This document shows positions 38,744 to 47,125 of a stretch of 64,000 nucleotides of DNA, piece by piece; the first letter of the stretch is position 1; each line of letters opens with the position of its first letter. The notes beneath the pieces were generated by a model, which saw only the letters and a program-made list of their open reading frames with translations, was not told the origin of the DNA and ran no database searches. The stretch spans positions 82,272-146,271 of the forward strand of contig CAWCRN010000029.1 in the NCBI GenBank assembly GCA_963797835.1, written 5' to 3'. The translations under genes were made by a program, and so were the position numbers. Source of the DNA: JBDTSW01 sp963797835 (lineage in GTDB: Bacteria > Actinomycetota > Thermoleophilia > Solirubrobacterales > 70-9).

Positions 38744-39664
38744 CTAGGGAATGCGCGCGACGCTCGAGAGCATGATCTCCTTGATCTGCTCGATGATGTC
38801 CAGGGCCTTGCTCCACTCGCGCTGCCAGACGTTGCGGCCGTAGATCACGCCCGAGCCGCCCGCCTCCATGATGTAGCGCGTCTGCTGCAGGAGCTGCTCG
38901 TCGTCGACCTTCGACCCGCCCGAGAGCACGACGAGCGAGCGGCCGGCGGACTCGACGATCTGGCGCACCGCCTCCTCCTGGGTGAGCTCCATCTCGTTGT
39001 ACGGGGCCGGGGTGAGCTTGTCCTTCTCGGGGTCGATCTTCGGCATGTTGAGCTTGACGACGTCGGCGCCCATCTCCATCGCGAGGCGGGCGGCGTAGTC
39101 GATGGCGTAGAAGGTGCTCTGGCCGCCCTTCTTGTCCAGCGCGCCACCGCGCGGATAAGCCCAGATAACGAGCGGCATCCCGTAGCGGTCACAGTCCTCG
39201 CGGACGGTGCGGAGCTGGGCGAGGTCCTCGTCCTGGCGCGGCGAGCCCACGTAGAGCGTGTAGCCGACGGCGTCGGCGCCGAGGCGCACCGCGTCCTCGA
39301 CCGAGGCGTTGCAGGTGGAAAGGGCCTCGTCGGAGGGCGGGACGTCGGTCTTCCCGTTCACCTTCAGGAGCAGCGGCACCTGGCCGGCGTAGTCGGGGTA
39401 GTACTTGGTCGCGAGCCCGATCTGGCACGCGATCGCGGAGTAGCCGGCCTCGGCGGCGAGGCGGAACTGGTACTCCGGGTCCTTCGAGGCGGGGTTGGGG
39501 AAGAAGTCGCGCGGGCCGTGCTCGATGCCCTGGTCGATCGGCAGCAGCAACAGCGTGCCGTTGCCGGGTCCGAACTCGAACAGCAAACGACGCAGGCGCG
39601 TTCGCTTGCCGGGGGACAGGGTTGCCAACAGGGACTTCTGCTCGGTTGCGCTCTTGATCTCCAT
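38744..39664 (-). CDS. Class I fructose-bisphosphate aldolase, DhnA/archaeal type
   Basis: A 306-residue Schiff-base aldolase of the DhnA (FbaB) family that cleaves or forms fructose-1,6-bisphosphate. Visible are LLLPIDQGIEHGP, GYSAIACQIGLA, the Schiff-base Lys strand GADVVKLNMP and the phosphate-binding end VVLSGGSKVDDEQ and AGGSGVIYGRNVWQR. ATG 39664 is chosen; the frame is open upstream to 39919, but that stretch reads across a promoter-like gap. The gene is divergent from ybdK. Confidence 0.92.
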   Translation of the reverse strand: MEIKSATEQKSLLATLSPGKRTRLRRLLFEFGPGNGTLLLLPIDQGIEHGPRDFFPNPASKDPEYQFRLAAEAGYSAIACQIGLATKYYPDYAGQVPLLLKVNGKTDVPPSDEALSTCNASVEDAVRLGADAVGYTLYVGSPRQDEDLAQLRTVREDCDRYGMPLVIWAYPRGGALDKKGGQSTFYAIDYAARLAMEMGADVVKLNMPKIDPEKDKLTPAPYNEMELTQEEAVRQIVESAGRSLVVLSGGSKVDDEQLLQQTRYIMEAGGSGVIYGRNVWQREWSKALDIIEQIKEIMLSSVARIP

Positions 39665-39734
39665 GTGGCTCAGATTAGCGCCCGCGCGCGGGGTAGCATC
39701 GGCTCCGCCCCACGCCCCCTGAGAGGCCTGAGCC

Positions 39735-40847
39735 GTGCTCGAACACAACTTCACGGGCCCCCCCTTCACCGTCGGCGTGGAGGAAGAGCTGATGCTGATC
39801 TCAAGCGAGGATCTCGGCCTCGCCCAGGGCATCGAGCAGATCCTGCCGAACGTGCCCGAAGAGTTCGAGGGGCAGGTGAAGCCGGAGCTCATGCAGTCCT
39901 TCCTGGAGATCGCCACCAAGCCTCACCCGAACGTGCCGAGCGCCGGGGAGGAGCTGCGGGCGCTGCGACGGGCGCTGACCGGCGTCGCGGAGGAGCAGGG
40001 CATGCGCGTCGCCGCCGCCGGCACCCACCCGTTCGCCCGCTGGGAGGACCAAGAGATCGTCGACGACCCGCGCTACCACGGGCTCATCGAGCAGCTCCAG
40101 TACGTCGTCCGCCAGTTCGTGATCTTCGGGACCCACGTCCACGTCGGGATCGACGGCGCCGATCGTGCCATCTACGTCGCCGACGGGCTCCGCCGCTACC
40201 TGCCGCTGATGCTCGCGCTCTCCACGAACTCCCCGTTCCTGCGCGGCGAGCGGACGGGGATGATGTCCTCGCGCATTCCCGTCTACCGCGCGCTGCCCCG
40301 TGCCGGCATCCCTCCGCACTTCGGCTCCTGGGAGGCGTACGAGGACCGGGTCGAGGTGATGATGAGGGCGGGCGCGATCGACGACTACACCTACCTGTGG
40401 TGGGACGTGCGCCCGCACCCCAACCTGGGCACGGTCGAGGTGAGGGTGTTCGACCAGCAGACCCGGGTCGACCTGACCGTGTCGCTGGCGGCGTTCACCG
40501 TGGCGCTGGCGCACCGGCTGAGCGCCTTCTACGACGACGGCGCCGCGCTGGTCGACTACCCGACAGAGCTGGTCGACGACAACAAGGTCCGGGCAGCGAT
40601 CAAGGGGATGGACGGCCCGCTGATCGACTTCTGGGCCGCCGAGCAGGTCCCCGCCGAGCGTTTCGCGATGCGGCTTCTGGGAATCCTCTCCGAGCACGCC
40701 GAGGAGCTGGGCTGCGAGCGCGAGCTGGCGGGGGTGGGGGAGCTGCTCGCAGGCAACACCGGGGCGCACCGGCAGCTGCGGATCTGGGAGGAGCGCCCCG
40801 ACCTCGATGCCCTCGTCGCCGACCTCGTCGAGGCGAGCCGCGCCTAG
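39735..40847 (+). CDS. YbdK-type carboxylate-amine ligase (glutamate-cysteine ligase 2 family)
   Basis: A 370-residue GCS2-fold ligase. The ATP/metal site motif VGVEEELMLI opens the protein. FEGQVKPELMQSFLEIAT, THVHVGIDGADRAI, LLALSTNSPF-like LALSTNSPFLRGERTG, and WWDVRPHPNLGTVEVRVFD all match the family. It couples a carboxylate to an amine using ATP; weak glutamate-cysteine ligase activity is known for E. coli YbdK, and actinobacterial EgtA is related. No ergothioneine or mycothiol genes lie here. The start is GTG 39735. Confidence 0.9.
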   Translation: MLEHNFTGPPFTVGVEEELMLISSEDLGLAQGIEQILPNVPEEFEGQVKPELMQSFLEIATKPHPNVPSAGEELRALRRALTGVAEEQGMRVAAAGTHPFARWEDQEIVDDPRYHGLIEQLQYVVRQFVIFGTHVHVGIDGADRAIYVADGLRRYLPLMLALSTNSPFLRGERTGMMSSRIPVYRALPRAGIPPHFGSWEAYEDRVEVMMRAGAIDDYTYLWWDVRPHPNLGTVEVRVFDQQTRVDLTVSLAAFTVALAHRLSAFYDDGAALVDYPTELVDDNKVRAAIKGMDGPLIDFWAAEQVPAERFAMRLLGILSEHAEELGCERELAGVGELLAGNTGAHRQLRIWEERPDLDALVADLVEASRA

Positions 40848-40945
40848 GCCGGGTGTTCGGCCGCCTGCCCGGACGTCCCACGGGTTTATCCTCGACCGTG
40901 TGATGACGGGCCTCGAGCCGCTCGGAAGGGAGACCCAGGACGCTG

Positions 40946-41737
40946 ATGTCCACGCCTGAGCTCAGCGTCGTCTGCAAGAAGTGCGGCTCCGAGGTGAGCC
41001 CGTACGTGACCGAGTGCCCGTACTGCGGCACCCGCCTGCGTAAGCGCGCCCCGAAGCTCGAGCGCCACGGCGACGAGCTGACCCCGCGGGAGGGCCTGCG
41101 GGAGCGGCGCCGCCGCCGCGCCGCGGAGCGAAAGCCCCGGCGGGAGGCCACCGTCTACGACGTCGACCGGCCGTGGGTCACGATCGCTGCGCTGGCGATC
41201 CCGGCGATCGTGCTCATCGTCGAGCGGGCGTCGAACCTGACGGTCTTCGACCTGGGCGCGATCGTCGGCCCAGTCGGCGACGAGTACTGGCGCTTCTCCG
41301 CGGCCCCGTTCGTGTACGACGACCTCGGCTACCTGTTCTGCATCGGGCTGGCGCTCGCGATCTTCCTGCCCGAGGTCGAGCGCCGCCTGGGGACGATCCC
41401 GTCGGCGCTTCTGATCGTCGCCTGCGGCTCACTGGGGATGCTGTTCGCGGTCGCCCTCGAGGACGCCCTCGGCGACGGGATCCCGGTGGCGGCCGGCGGC
41501 AACGGGATCGCGCTCGGGGTGCTGGGCGCATGGATAGTGATGCGCGACGCCGACCGCCGGCGCGACCCGACCGAGGAATACGACCAGATCGCGATCGCGG
41601 TATGCGCCGGGGTGCTCCTGCTGCTGCCGCTGGTCGAGGACTTCGCTTCGCCCTGGGCCGGCCTCGGCGGGGCCCTCGTCGGCCTCGCCTGCGGCCTGGC
41701 CGCCGCCCTCGGGCGCGGGAGAACGCCCGTCCGGTGA
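40946..41737 (+). CDS. Zinc-ribbon plus rhomboid-like membrane protein, probably protease-dead
   Basis: 263 residues. An N-terminal zinc ribbon (CKKCGS and CPYCGTRLRKR, residues about 10-33) is followed by a basic linker and six hydrophobic segments. The membrane part follows the rhomboid pattern: EYWRFSAAPFVYDDLGYLFC, a Glu-Arg-Arg-Leu-Gly turn (EVERRLGTIPSALL) and GGNGIALGVLGAWIV where active rhomboids have GxSG. The nucleophile Ser is Asn here, and the last helix (WAGLGGALVGLACG) lacks the catalytic His. The protein may therefore bind membrane clients without cutting. The start is ATG 40946. Confidence 0.72.
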   Translation: MSTPELSVVCKKCGSEVSPYVTECPYCGTRLRKRAPKLERHGDELTPREGLRERRRRRAAERKPRREATVYDVDRPWVTIAALAIPAIVLIVERASNLTVFDLGAIVGPVGDEYWRFSAAPFVYDDLGYLFCIGLALAIFLPEVERRLGTIPSALLIVACGSLGMLFAVALEDALGDGIPVAAGGNGIALGVLGAWIVMRDADRRRDPTEEYDQIAIAVCAGVLLLLPLVEDFASPWAGLGGALVGLACGLAAALGRGRTPVR

Positions 41738-41753
41738 CGGGGCGACCATTCCG

Positions 41754-42419
41754 GTGAGCAAGTTCACCCCGATCAACGACGACCTGCACGCCTACATGGT
41801 CGACAACGGCGCCCGCCAGGACGAGGCGCTGCGCCGCGTCCAGGCCGAGACCGAGGCGATGGGCGACATCGCGGTGATGCAGATCGCCCCGGACCAGGGC
41901 GCCTTCATGACCCTGCTGGCCAAGGCCATCGGCGCCCGCCAGGCGCTCGAGCTGGGCACGTTCACCGGCTATTCGGCGATCTGCCTCGCCCGTGGGCTCG
42001 AGCCGGGCGGGCGTCTGATCTGCTGCGAGCTGAGCGAGGAGTACGCGGTGACCGCCGCGCGCAACTTCGAGGCGGCGGGCGTCGCCGACCGGATCGAGAT
42101 CCGCGTCGGCCCGGCTCTCGACACCGTCAGGGCCATGCCAACCGACGAGGCGTTCGACATCGCCTTCATCGACGCCGACAAGACCGGCTACCCCGACTAC
42201 TACGAGGAGGCCCTGACCCGCCTTCGCCCGGGCGGCCTCGTCCTGCTGGACAACGTGCTCAGCGCCGGGCGCGTGCTGAGCCCGGATGGCCTCGACTCGG
42301 AGGCGGCGGCCTCGGTCGGGGCGATCCGTGCCGTGAACGAGCGGATCCGCGACGACGAGCGAGTCGACGTGGCGATGGTTGGGATCGCGGACGGCCTGAC
42401 CATCGCCCGCAAGCGCTGA
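41754..42419 (+). CDS. SAM-dependent O-methyltransferase, family 3 (CCoAOMT-like)
   Basis: A 221-residue class I methyltransferase. The SAM site is ALELGTFTGYSAICLARGL, followed by CCELSEEYAVTAARNFEAAG, the metal-site Asp in FDIAFIDADKTGYPDYYE and LVLLDNVLSAGRV. This set is typical of cation-dependent catechol or caffeoyl-CoA O-methyltransferases; bacterial members act on varied catechols. The N-terminal YMVDNGARQDEAL helix caps the site. GTG 41754 is close behind the previous stop, so they may be co-transcribed. Confidence 0.9.
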   Translation: MSKFTPINDDLHAYMVDNGARQDEALRRVQAETEAMGDIAVMQIAPDQGAFMTLLAKAIGARQALELGTFTGYSAICLARGLEPGGRLICCELSEEYAVTAARNFEAAGVADRIEIRVGPALDTVRAMPTDEAFDIAFIDADKTGYPDYYEEALTRLRPGGLVLLDNVLSAGRVLSPDGLDSEAAASVGAIRAVNERIRDDERVDVAMVGIADGLTIARKR

Positions 42420-42423
42420 GCCG

Positions 42424-43186
42424 ATGGAGCGCGAGCGGGCACTGCGCCTCCAGCGCCAGGGAATGGAAGGCTGGATCCGCGGGCTCGCGGCGATCGCCGA
42501 GGGGGGCGAGCTGATCGAGCGGGACGGGGTGGTCGCTGCCATCGTGCCGAAGCGCGCCGCAGCGCTCGATCGTCAACAGCGCCGTGTACCGCGACGTCGA
42601 GGGGCTCGAGCGGGCGCTGCCGGCGCTCGCCGATGCCTACGACCGCGCCGGCGTGGCGGCGGTGATGTGGACGATCGAGCCCGACCCGGAGGTCGAGCGG
42701 ATCCTCGCGGGGGCCGGGTACGCCTTCGACGGCGAGCCGGCCGCGATGGTCGCCGAGCTCTCGGAGATGCCCCCGGCGGACTTGGGCGACCTCGACTGGG
42801 ACGCCGAGGCGACCCCGGAGGAGGTCGGGCGGATCAACGACGTCGCCTACGGCTATCCGCGCGATCAGGGGCTATCCACCGCGATCGGCGAGCCGCCGGC
42901 CGAGTTCGCCACGCGCTCCTACAGGGCGCGGGTCGGGGGAGAGGTGGCGGCTGTGCTGCAGACCGCTGATATCGGCTCGGACTGTGTGGTCATGTGGGTC
43001 GCGACGCTGCCCGAGCATCGCGGCAAGGGCCTGGCATCGCGCCTGATCCAGGCGGCGCTGACCGGCGCGCGCGGGCGCGGCCTCGAGACGACCTCGCTAC
43101 AGGCCAGCATGCTCGGCCGCGGGGTCTACGAGCGGATCGGCTACGAGCTGGTCGCGCCGCTCCGGATCCACGAGCGGCGGAAGTAG
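42424..43186 (+). CDS. GNAT family N-acetyltransferase, frameshifted
   Basis: About 253 residues after correcting one base near 42550, where VVAAIVP must continue APQRSIVNSAVYRDVEGL. The C-terminal half carries the acetyl-CoA site VVMWVATLPEHRGKGLASRL and ASMLGRGVYERIGYELV. The N-terminal half resembles a degenerate second GNAT unit. It starts at ATG 42424, four bases after the methyltransferase stop. The acceptor is unknown. Confidence 0.82.
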
Positions 43187-43197
43187 GGTTCCCCGGC

Positions 43198-43524
43198 GTG
43201 AGCGCGGTCCACTCAGACGACGAGGTGCGGGCGGCGGTCGAGGCGCTGGCCGACCCGGAGCGCTTTCGCCGCGCCGAGTCGATCGTGGCCGCCGCCGCAC
43301 CGCAGCTGCAACACGTGCTGGCGCAGGCGCTCGAGGCCGGCGGCTGGTTCGGCGAGGCGCACGAGGCCGAGGTGCGAAAGGCTGCCGGCGACGAGGACCC
43401 CGAGCAGCGACTCATGGCGACCAGGACGCTCCTGGCCGAGGAGGCGCGGATGGGGATGATGGTGGGCGTGGCCGTGGGCTGGGCCCTCGCGGAGGAACTC
43501 AACCGAGACAACGAGGAGACCTGA
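43198..43524 (+). CDS. Hypothetical all-helical protein
   Basis: A 108-residue protein from GTG 43198, predicted helical and Ala/Glu-rich, with ALADPERFRRAESIVAAAAP early and a small hydrophobic-Gly segment MGMMVGVAVGWAL near the C-terminus. No recognised domain. It starts 11 bases after the GNAT and ends 10 bases before the metal-dependent hydrolase, so the three are likely one operon. Confidence 0.6.
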   Translation: MSAVHSDDEVRAAVEALADPERFRRAESIVAAAAPQLQHVLAQALEAGGWFGEAHEAEVRKAAGDEDPEQRLMATRTLLAEEARMGMMVGVAVGWALAEELNRDNEET

Positions 43525-43534
43525 GGAGACGCCG

Positions 43535-44251
43535 ATGGAGATTCGCTACCACGGACACTCGTGCTTCGAGCTGAGCGACGGCTCGGCGCGAGTCCTGATC
43601 GACCCGTTCCTGAAGCCGAACAACCCCACCGCGGTGGCGACCGCCGACGAGGTCGAGCCGACGCAGATCCTGATCAGCCACGGTCACGTGGACCACATGG
43701 CGGATGCCGTCCCCATCGCAAAGCGCACGGGTGCAGCCGTCGCCGCCCACGTGGAGGTGGCCAACTGGCTCCAGCAGCGCGAGGTGGAGAACGTCTCCGA
43801 CCCCAACCTGGGCGGCACGGTCGAGATCGACGGCGGCTGGGCGAAGCTCGTGCAGGCCTTCCACAGCAACACGCTCCCGGGCTCCGAGGAGGCTCCGTTC
43901 AGCGCCGAGCACGGCACCCCGGTCGGCCAGGCGGCCGGCTGGGTGGTGAACCTGGGCGGGGTCACCGTGTACCACGCCGGCGATACCTGCCTGTTCGGCG
44001 ACATGAAGCTGATCGCCCAGGTAACCCCGATCGACGTCGCGCTGCTGCCGATCGGCGGCCACTACACGATGGACCGCCATGACGCCGTCATCGCGACCGA
44101 GCTGACGGGTGCCGGCACGGTGATCCCGATGCACTACAACACGTTTCCGCCGATCGAGACCGACGCCGAGGCGTTCAAGGCCGACGTCGACTCGAAGACC
44201 CAGGCGACGACGGTCGTGCTGGCCCCGGGGGAGACCCACGAGACGTCCTAG
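43535..44251 (+). CDS. UPF0173-type metal-dependent hydrolase (metallo-beta-lactamase fold)
   Basis: 238 residues with the metallo-beta-lactamase site: YHGHSCFEL (His), LISHGHVDHM (HxHxDH, residues about 48-54), the Asp in VYHAGDTCLFGD and the His in MHYNTFPPIE. The length and the GHYTMDRHDAV segment match the UPF0173/YtkL-like group, whose substrates are unsettled. It is the last gene before the nested palindrome at 44262. Confidence 0.9.
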   Translation: MEIRYHGHSCFELSDGSARVLIDPFLKPNNPTAVATADEVEPTQILISHGHVDHMADAVPIAKRTGAAVAAHVEVANWLQQREVENVSDPNLGGTVEIDGGWAKLVQAFHSNTLPGSEEAPFSAEHGTPVGQAAGWVVNLGGVTVYHAGDTCLFGDMKLIAQVTPIDVALLPIGGHYTMDRHDAVIATELTGAGTVIPMHYNTFPPIETDAEAFKADVDSKTQATTVVLAPGETHETS

Positions 44252-44261
44252 CCGCAACCGC

Positions 44262-44306
44262 GCGTTGTCGGGTTTATCCCACGTCGTGGAACGAACCCGA
44301 CAACGC
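44262..44306. repeat. Nested palindromic intergenic element, copy 2
   Basis: The outer arms GCGTTGTCGGGTT (44262-44274) and AACCCGACAACGC (44294-44306) are perfectly complementary; an inner CCACG-T-CGTGG sits in the loop. It is related to 22334-22377. Its position 10 bases past a stop would also suit a terminator, but there is no T-run. Confidence 0.8.
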
Positions 44307-44345
44307 TTGCCGTCCCGGGTGAGATCCGCCATGTAGGCTGCCGCC

Positions 44346-45269
44346 ATGGAGGCGAAGGTCGAGACGCTGTCCACCCTCGCAGGCCGAAGCGACCTGCTGG
44401 CCACCTCCGACCCGGCCCTGCAGGAGGCGGCGGACCGCGGGGAGGCGAAGCTCCTCTCCTACGGCGAGCTCTACAACCTGTGGGAGCGGCAGCAGTGGGC
44501 GGTTCAGGACCTCGACTTCTCACGCGACCGCTCGGACTGGTGGGAGCGGATCGACCCCGAGGAGCGGTTCGCGCGCATGTACGGCCTCTCGGCCTTCTTC
44601 ATCGGTGAGCAGAAGGTGGCCGACGAGCTGGGGCCGATCATGCGGGCGTGCCCGACCGAGGAGCAGCGGATCTTCCTCTGCACGCAGATCGCCGACGAGG
44701 CGCGGCACGTGCGCTTCTTCGATCGCTTCTACGGCGAGGTCGGCGTGCTCGAGGGGGCGGACGATCTGCCGGAGCGCCTGCGCGCGACCGAGCAGCACCT
44801 GAACAAGGCGTTCGATGAGCTGTTCGACGACCTACTCAAGCCGCGCGTGGACAAGCTCGCCGCGGACCCGTCCGACGCCGAGACGCTGGTCGAGACGATC
44901 ACGCTCTACCACATGGTCATCGAGGGGGTGCTGGCGCTGACCGGCCAGCACTTCATCATCGACTACAACACCGAGCAGGGCACGCTGCCCGCCTTCGTCG
45001 AGGGGTTCAGCAAGGTCGCGCGCGACGAACACCGTCACATCGCCTTCGGGGTTCGCTTCCTCACGGACATGGCGAAGGAGGACGACCGCTATCGCGCGGC
45101 CATCCAGCGGACCCTCACCGAGTCGCTGCCGGTCGCCGACGGCGTGCTCGAGCCGCCGTGGGCCACGAGCGACGAGGACTGGGAGATCTTCGGCGCCTCC
45201 CGGGAGGAGACGCACGCCTTCGCCGCCCAGGCCCTGACCCGGCGGCTCAAGGTCATCGGCCTGGCGTAG
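44346..45269 (+). CDS. R2-like ligand-binding oxidase (R2lox), ferritin-like
   Basis: A 307-residue di-metal carboxylate protein often labelled ribonucleotide reductase beta. The spacing of metal ligands matches R2lox: E88, E118 and H121 (DEARH), E193 (YHMVIEG), E228 and H231 (RDEHRH). Val91 and Tyr188 occupy the positions that form the Val-Tyr ether cross-link in the characterised Mn/Fe enzymes such as M. tuberculosis Rv0233. R2lox proteins bind a fatty-acid-like ligand; their physiological reaction is not settled. No nrdE/nrdA partner is in the window, supporting R2lox over true R2. The start is ATG 44346. Confidence 0.85.
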   Translation: MEAKVETLSTLAGRSDLLATSDPALQEAADRGEAKLLSYGELYNLWERQQWAVQDLDFSRDRSDWWERIDPEERFARMYGLSAFFIGEQKVADELGPIMRACPTEEQRIFLCTQIADEARHVRFFDRFYGEVGVLEGADDLPERLRATEQHLNKAFDELFDDLLKPRVDKLAADPSDAETLVETITLYHMVIEGVLALTGQHFIIDYNTEQGTLPAFVEGFSKVARDEHRHIAFGVRFLTDMAKEDDRYRAAIQRTLTESLPVADGVLEPPWATSDEDWEIFGASREETHAFAAQALTRRLKVIGLA

Positions 45270-45294
45270 GCACGGATCCAGTCGGCCAATGCCC

Positions 45295-45312
45295 ATCCTC
45301 CGATCGGAGGAT
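45295..45312. promoter_or_regulatory. 18-base perfect palindrome, possible operator
   Basis: ATCCTCCGATCGGAGGAT is perfectly symmetric. A related half-site, CCGACCGGAGGATGAG, follows at 45335-45350. It lies in the 401-base gap (45270-45670) between the R2lox gene and the response regulator; apart from this and the next palindrome I see no gene there. Confidence 0.45.
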
Positions 45313-45469
45313 CGACAACTAATCGTGCGTTCCCCCGACCGGAGGATGAGGCCGTGCCTGGCGACGGTCAGCATGGCTGTCCCCCCATCAACGCCACCGC
45401 GTTGGGGCACGGAGCAGGCCGTGGTACAGATCGCAGATCCACATCCACGACTCAACCTCGAGACCGGAT

Positions 45470-45486
45470 CCGGGCATGATGCCCGG
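45470..45486. promoter_or_regulatory. 17-base palindrome upstream of the two-component genes
   Basis: CCGGGCAT-G-ATGCCCGG is perfectly symmetric and lies about 185 bases before the response-regulator start. It could be an operator or an RNA hairpin; no T-run follows. Confidence 0.4.
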
Positions 45487-45670
45487 TCATCCCTCGGGGA
45501 CGTTCTCGATCTCCAACGCGGTGAGCTGGACGCCGCGGCCCTTCGGGGCCGTAATGGCGCCCTGTCCCGTACCCGGTTGTCTCAGCTCGAGGTCAGGGAT
45601 GGCCTCGGGCTGAGCATCTGGGTCTCTCCGAGCATCTGAGCCCTCCCCGGCCCCGTCTAGACTCGCCGTG

Positions 45671-46321
45671 ATGGCCTCCAAGCAGGCACGCGTGCGGGTG
45701 CTGGTCGCCGACGACCACCCCATCTACCGCGAGGGCATCGTCCGCGCGGTGAAGGAACGGCCGGACCTCGAGCTGGTCGGCGAGGCCGAGGACGGGCGAA
45801 CCGCGCTCGACGAGATCAAGCGAGTCGACCCGGACGTGGCGCTGCTCGACATCCGCATGCCCGGGTTGGAGGGCCCGCAGGTCCTGAACGCGCTCCAGCG
45901 CGACGGGGTCAAGACGAGCGTCATCTTCCTCTCGGCGTTCATGGAGGGCGAGCTCGCCTACGAGACCGTGGCGGCGGGCGCCCGTGGGTATCTGTCGAAG
46001 GAGTCGGCGCGCGAGGAGATCTGCGACGCGATCGTCGCGGTCGCCCGCGGCGGGACCGCCCTCGCGCCCGAGGTTCAGGCCGGGCTGGCCCAGCAGGTGC
46101 AGGAACGCGAGCGCTCCGACCGGCCGCCCCGGCTGACCCCCCGCGAGCAGGAGGTGCTCCAGCTCATCTCCGAGGGCCTCTCGGCGCCCGAGATCGGCCG
46201 CCGGATCCACCTCAGCCCGACGACCGTGAAGTCCCACCTGCACAAGCTCTACGAGAAGCTCGGCGTGTCCGACCGCGCCGCCGCCGTGGCCGAGGCGATG
46301 CGCCGCGGCCTACTCGAGTGA
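45671..46321 (+). CDS. NarL/LuxR-family response regulator
   Basis: A 216-residue two-domain regulator. The receiver has VLVADDHPIYREGI (acidic pocket), phospho-acceptor Asp in VALLDIRMPG, and the Lys in GARGYLSKESA. The C-terminal LuxR-type HTH reads LTPREQEVLQLISEGLSAPE and IHLSPTTVKSHLHKLYEKLG. ATG 45671 or GTG 45668 could start it. The next gene encodes its probable kinase, overlapping by GTGA. Confidence 0.93.
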   Translation: MASKQARVRVLVADDHPIYREGIVRAVKERPDLELVGEAEDGRTALDEIKRVDPDVALLDIRMPGLEGPQVLNALQRDGVKTSVIFLSAFMEGELAYETVAAGARGYLSKESAREEICDAIVAVARGGTALAPEVQAGLAQQVQERERSDRPPRLTPREQEVLQLISEGLSAPEIGRRIHLSPTTVKSHLHKLYEKLGVSDRAAAVAEAMRRGLLE

Positions 46322-47002
46322 CCGCAGACGATCGCCCGGATCCGGGAGCTCGAGGCGAGGATCGAGATGCTCGAGCGCGAGCGGGCGACGCTCGTCGCAC
46401 AGGTCCTGGGGGCCGAGGAGCGCGAGCGCGCCCGCGTCGCGCAGGCGCTTCACGACGATGCCCTCCAGAGCCTCCTTGCCGCCCACCAGGACCTGATCGA
46501 GGCCGCGCCGGGGCGCGCCCAGGTGACACGCGCGCACGAGATCATGGGCGTTGCCATCGACCGCGTCCGCGACGCGGTCACCGCGCTTCACCCCGTGATC
46601 CTCGAGCAGCGAGGCCTGGAGGCCGCGCTCGAGGCCGTCTGCGCCCAGGCCGAGCACCAGGGTGGCTTCAGCTCGGACCTGCGGGTCGAGCCCGAGGCGG
46701 TGGGGGCGACGGATGGGCTGGTGTACTCCATCGCGCGGGAACTGGTCAACAACGCCGCGAGGCATTCGGGGGCGACGCGACTGGAGGTGAGCGTGGAGGG
46801 CGGCGACGGCGAGGTTGTGCTCGGCGTGCGAGACGACGGGCGAGGAATCGAGCCCGGCAGGCCGGAGGCGGCGCTCGGCGAGGGGCATGTGGGCCTGGCG
46901 TCGATCGTCCAGCGCCTCGAGGCGATCGGCGGCGAGCTCGAGCTGGAGGCTGGTGCCGGCGGCCGGGGCACGACCGCGACCGCGCGCATCCCCACCGCGT
47001 AA
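46318..47002 (+). CDS. Soluble NarL-type histidine kinase, frameshifted near the start
   Basis: About 228 residues. A short N-terminal coiled coil (IRELEARIEMLERERATL) leads into a HisKA_3 dimerisation domain with the phospho-His in RVAQALHDDALQSLL. The HATPase_c domain follows (ELVNNAARHSGATRLEV N-box, DDGRGIEPG, GHVGLASIVQRLEAIGG). There is no membrane helix or sensor domain, so it is cytoplasmic and the signal is unknown. GTG 46318 overlaps the regulator stop; a one-base shift near 46330 connects it to the main frame. Confidence 0.85.
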
Positions 47003-47009
47003 GCCGCTC

Positions 47010-47096
47010 CATGCCCGGGGCGGGACTCGAACCCGCAATGCTCCGAAGAGCCGCAGCTTTTAAGGCCGCTGCCTGTACCAGTTCGGCTACCCGGGC
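47010..47096 (-). tRNA. tRNA-Leu (anticodon UAA)
   Basis: Read on the minus strand: acceptor GCCCGGG (47096-47090) pairs with CCCGGGC (47017-47011); anticodon arm GCGGC-CTTAAAA-GCTGC with anticodon TAA. A long variable arm (GGCTCTTCGGAGC) marks a class II tRNA, and the T arm is GCGGGTTCGAGTCCCGC. CCA is not encoded. Confidence 0.95.
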
Positions 47097-47125
47097 CCGG
47101 CGAGGATACGCGGCGTGCGCAGCCC

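Noticed and set aside
40866..40945. Possible riboswitch or leader before the zinc-ribbon gene
   Set aside because: Only about 80 bases with no conserved aptamer pattern that I can recognise.
44346..45269. Ribonucleotide reductase beta subunit
   Set aside because: Val/Tyr cross-link pair and ligand spacing match R2lox, and no alpha subunit gene is present.
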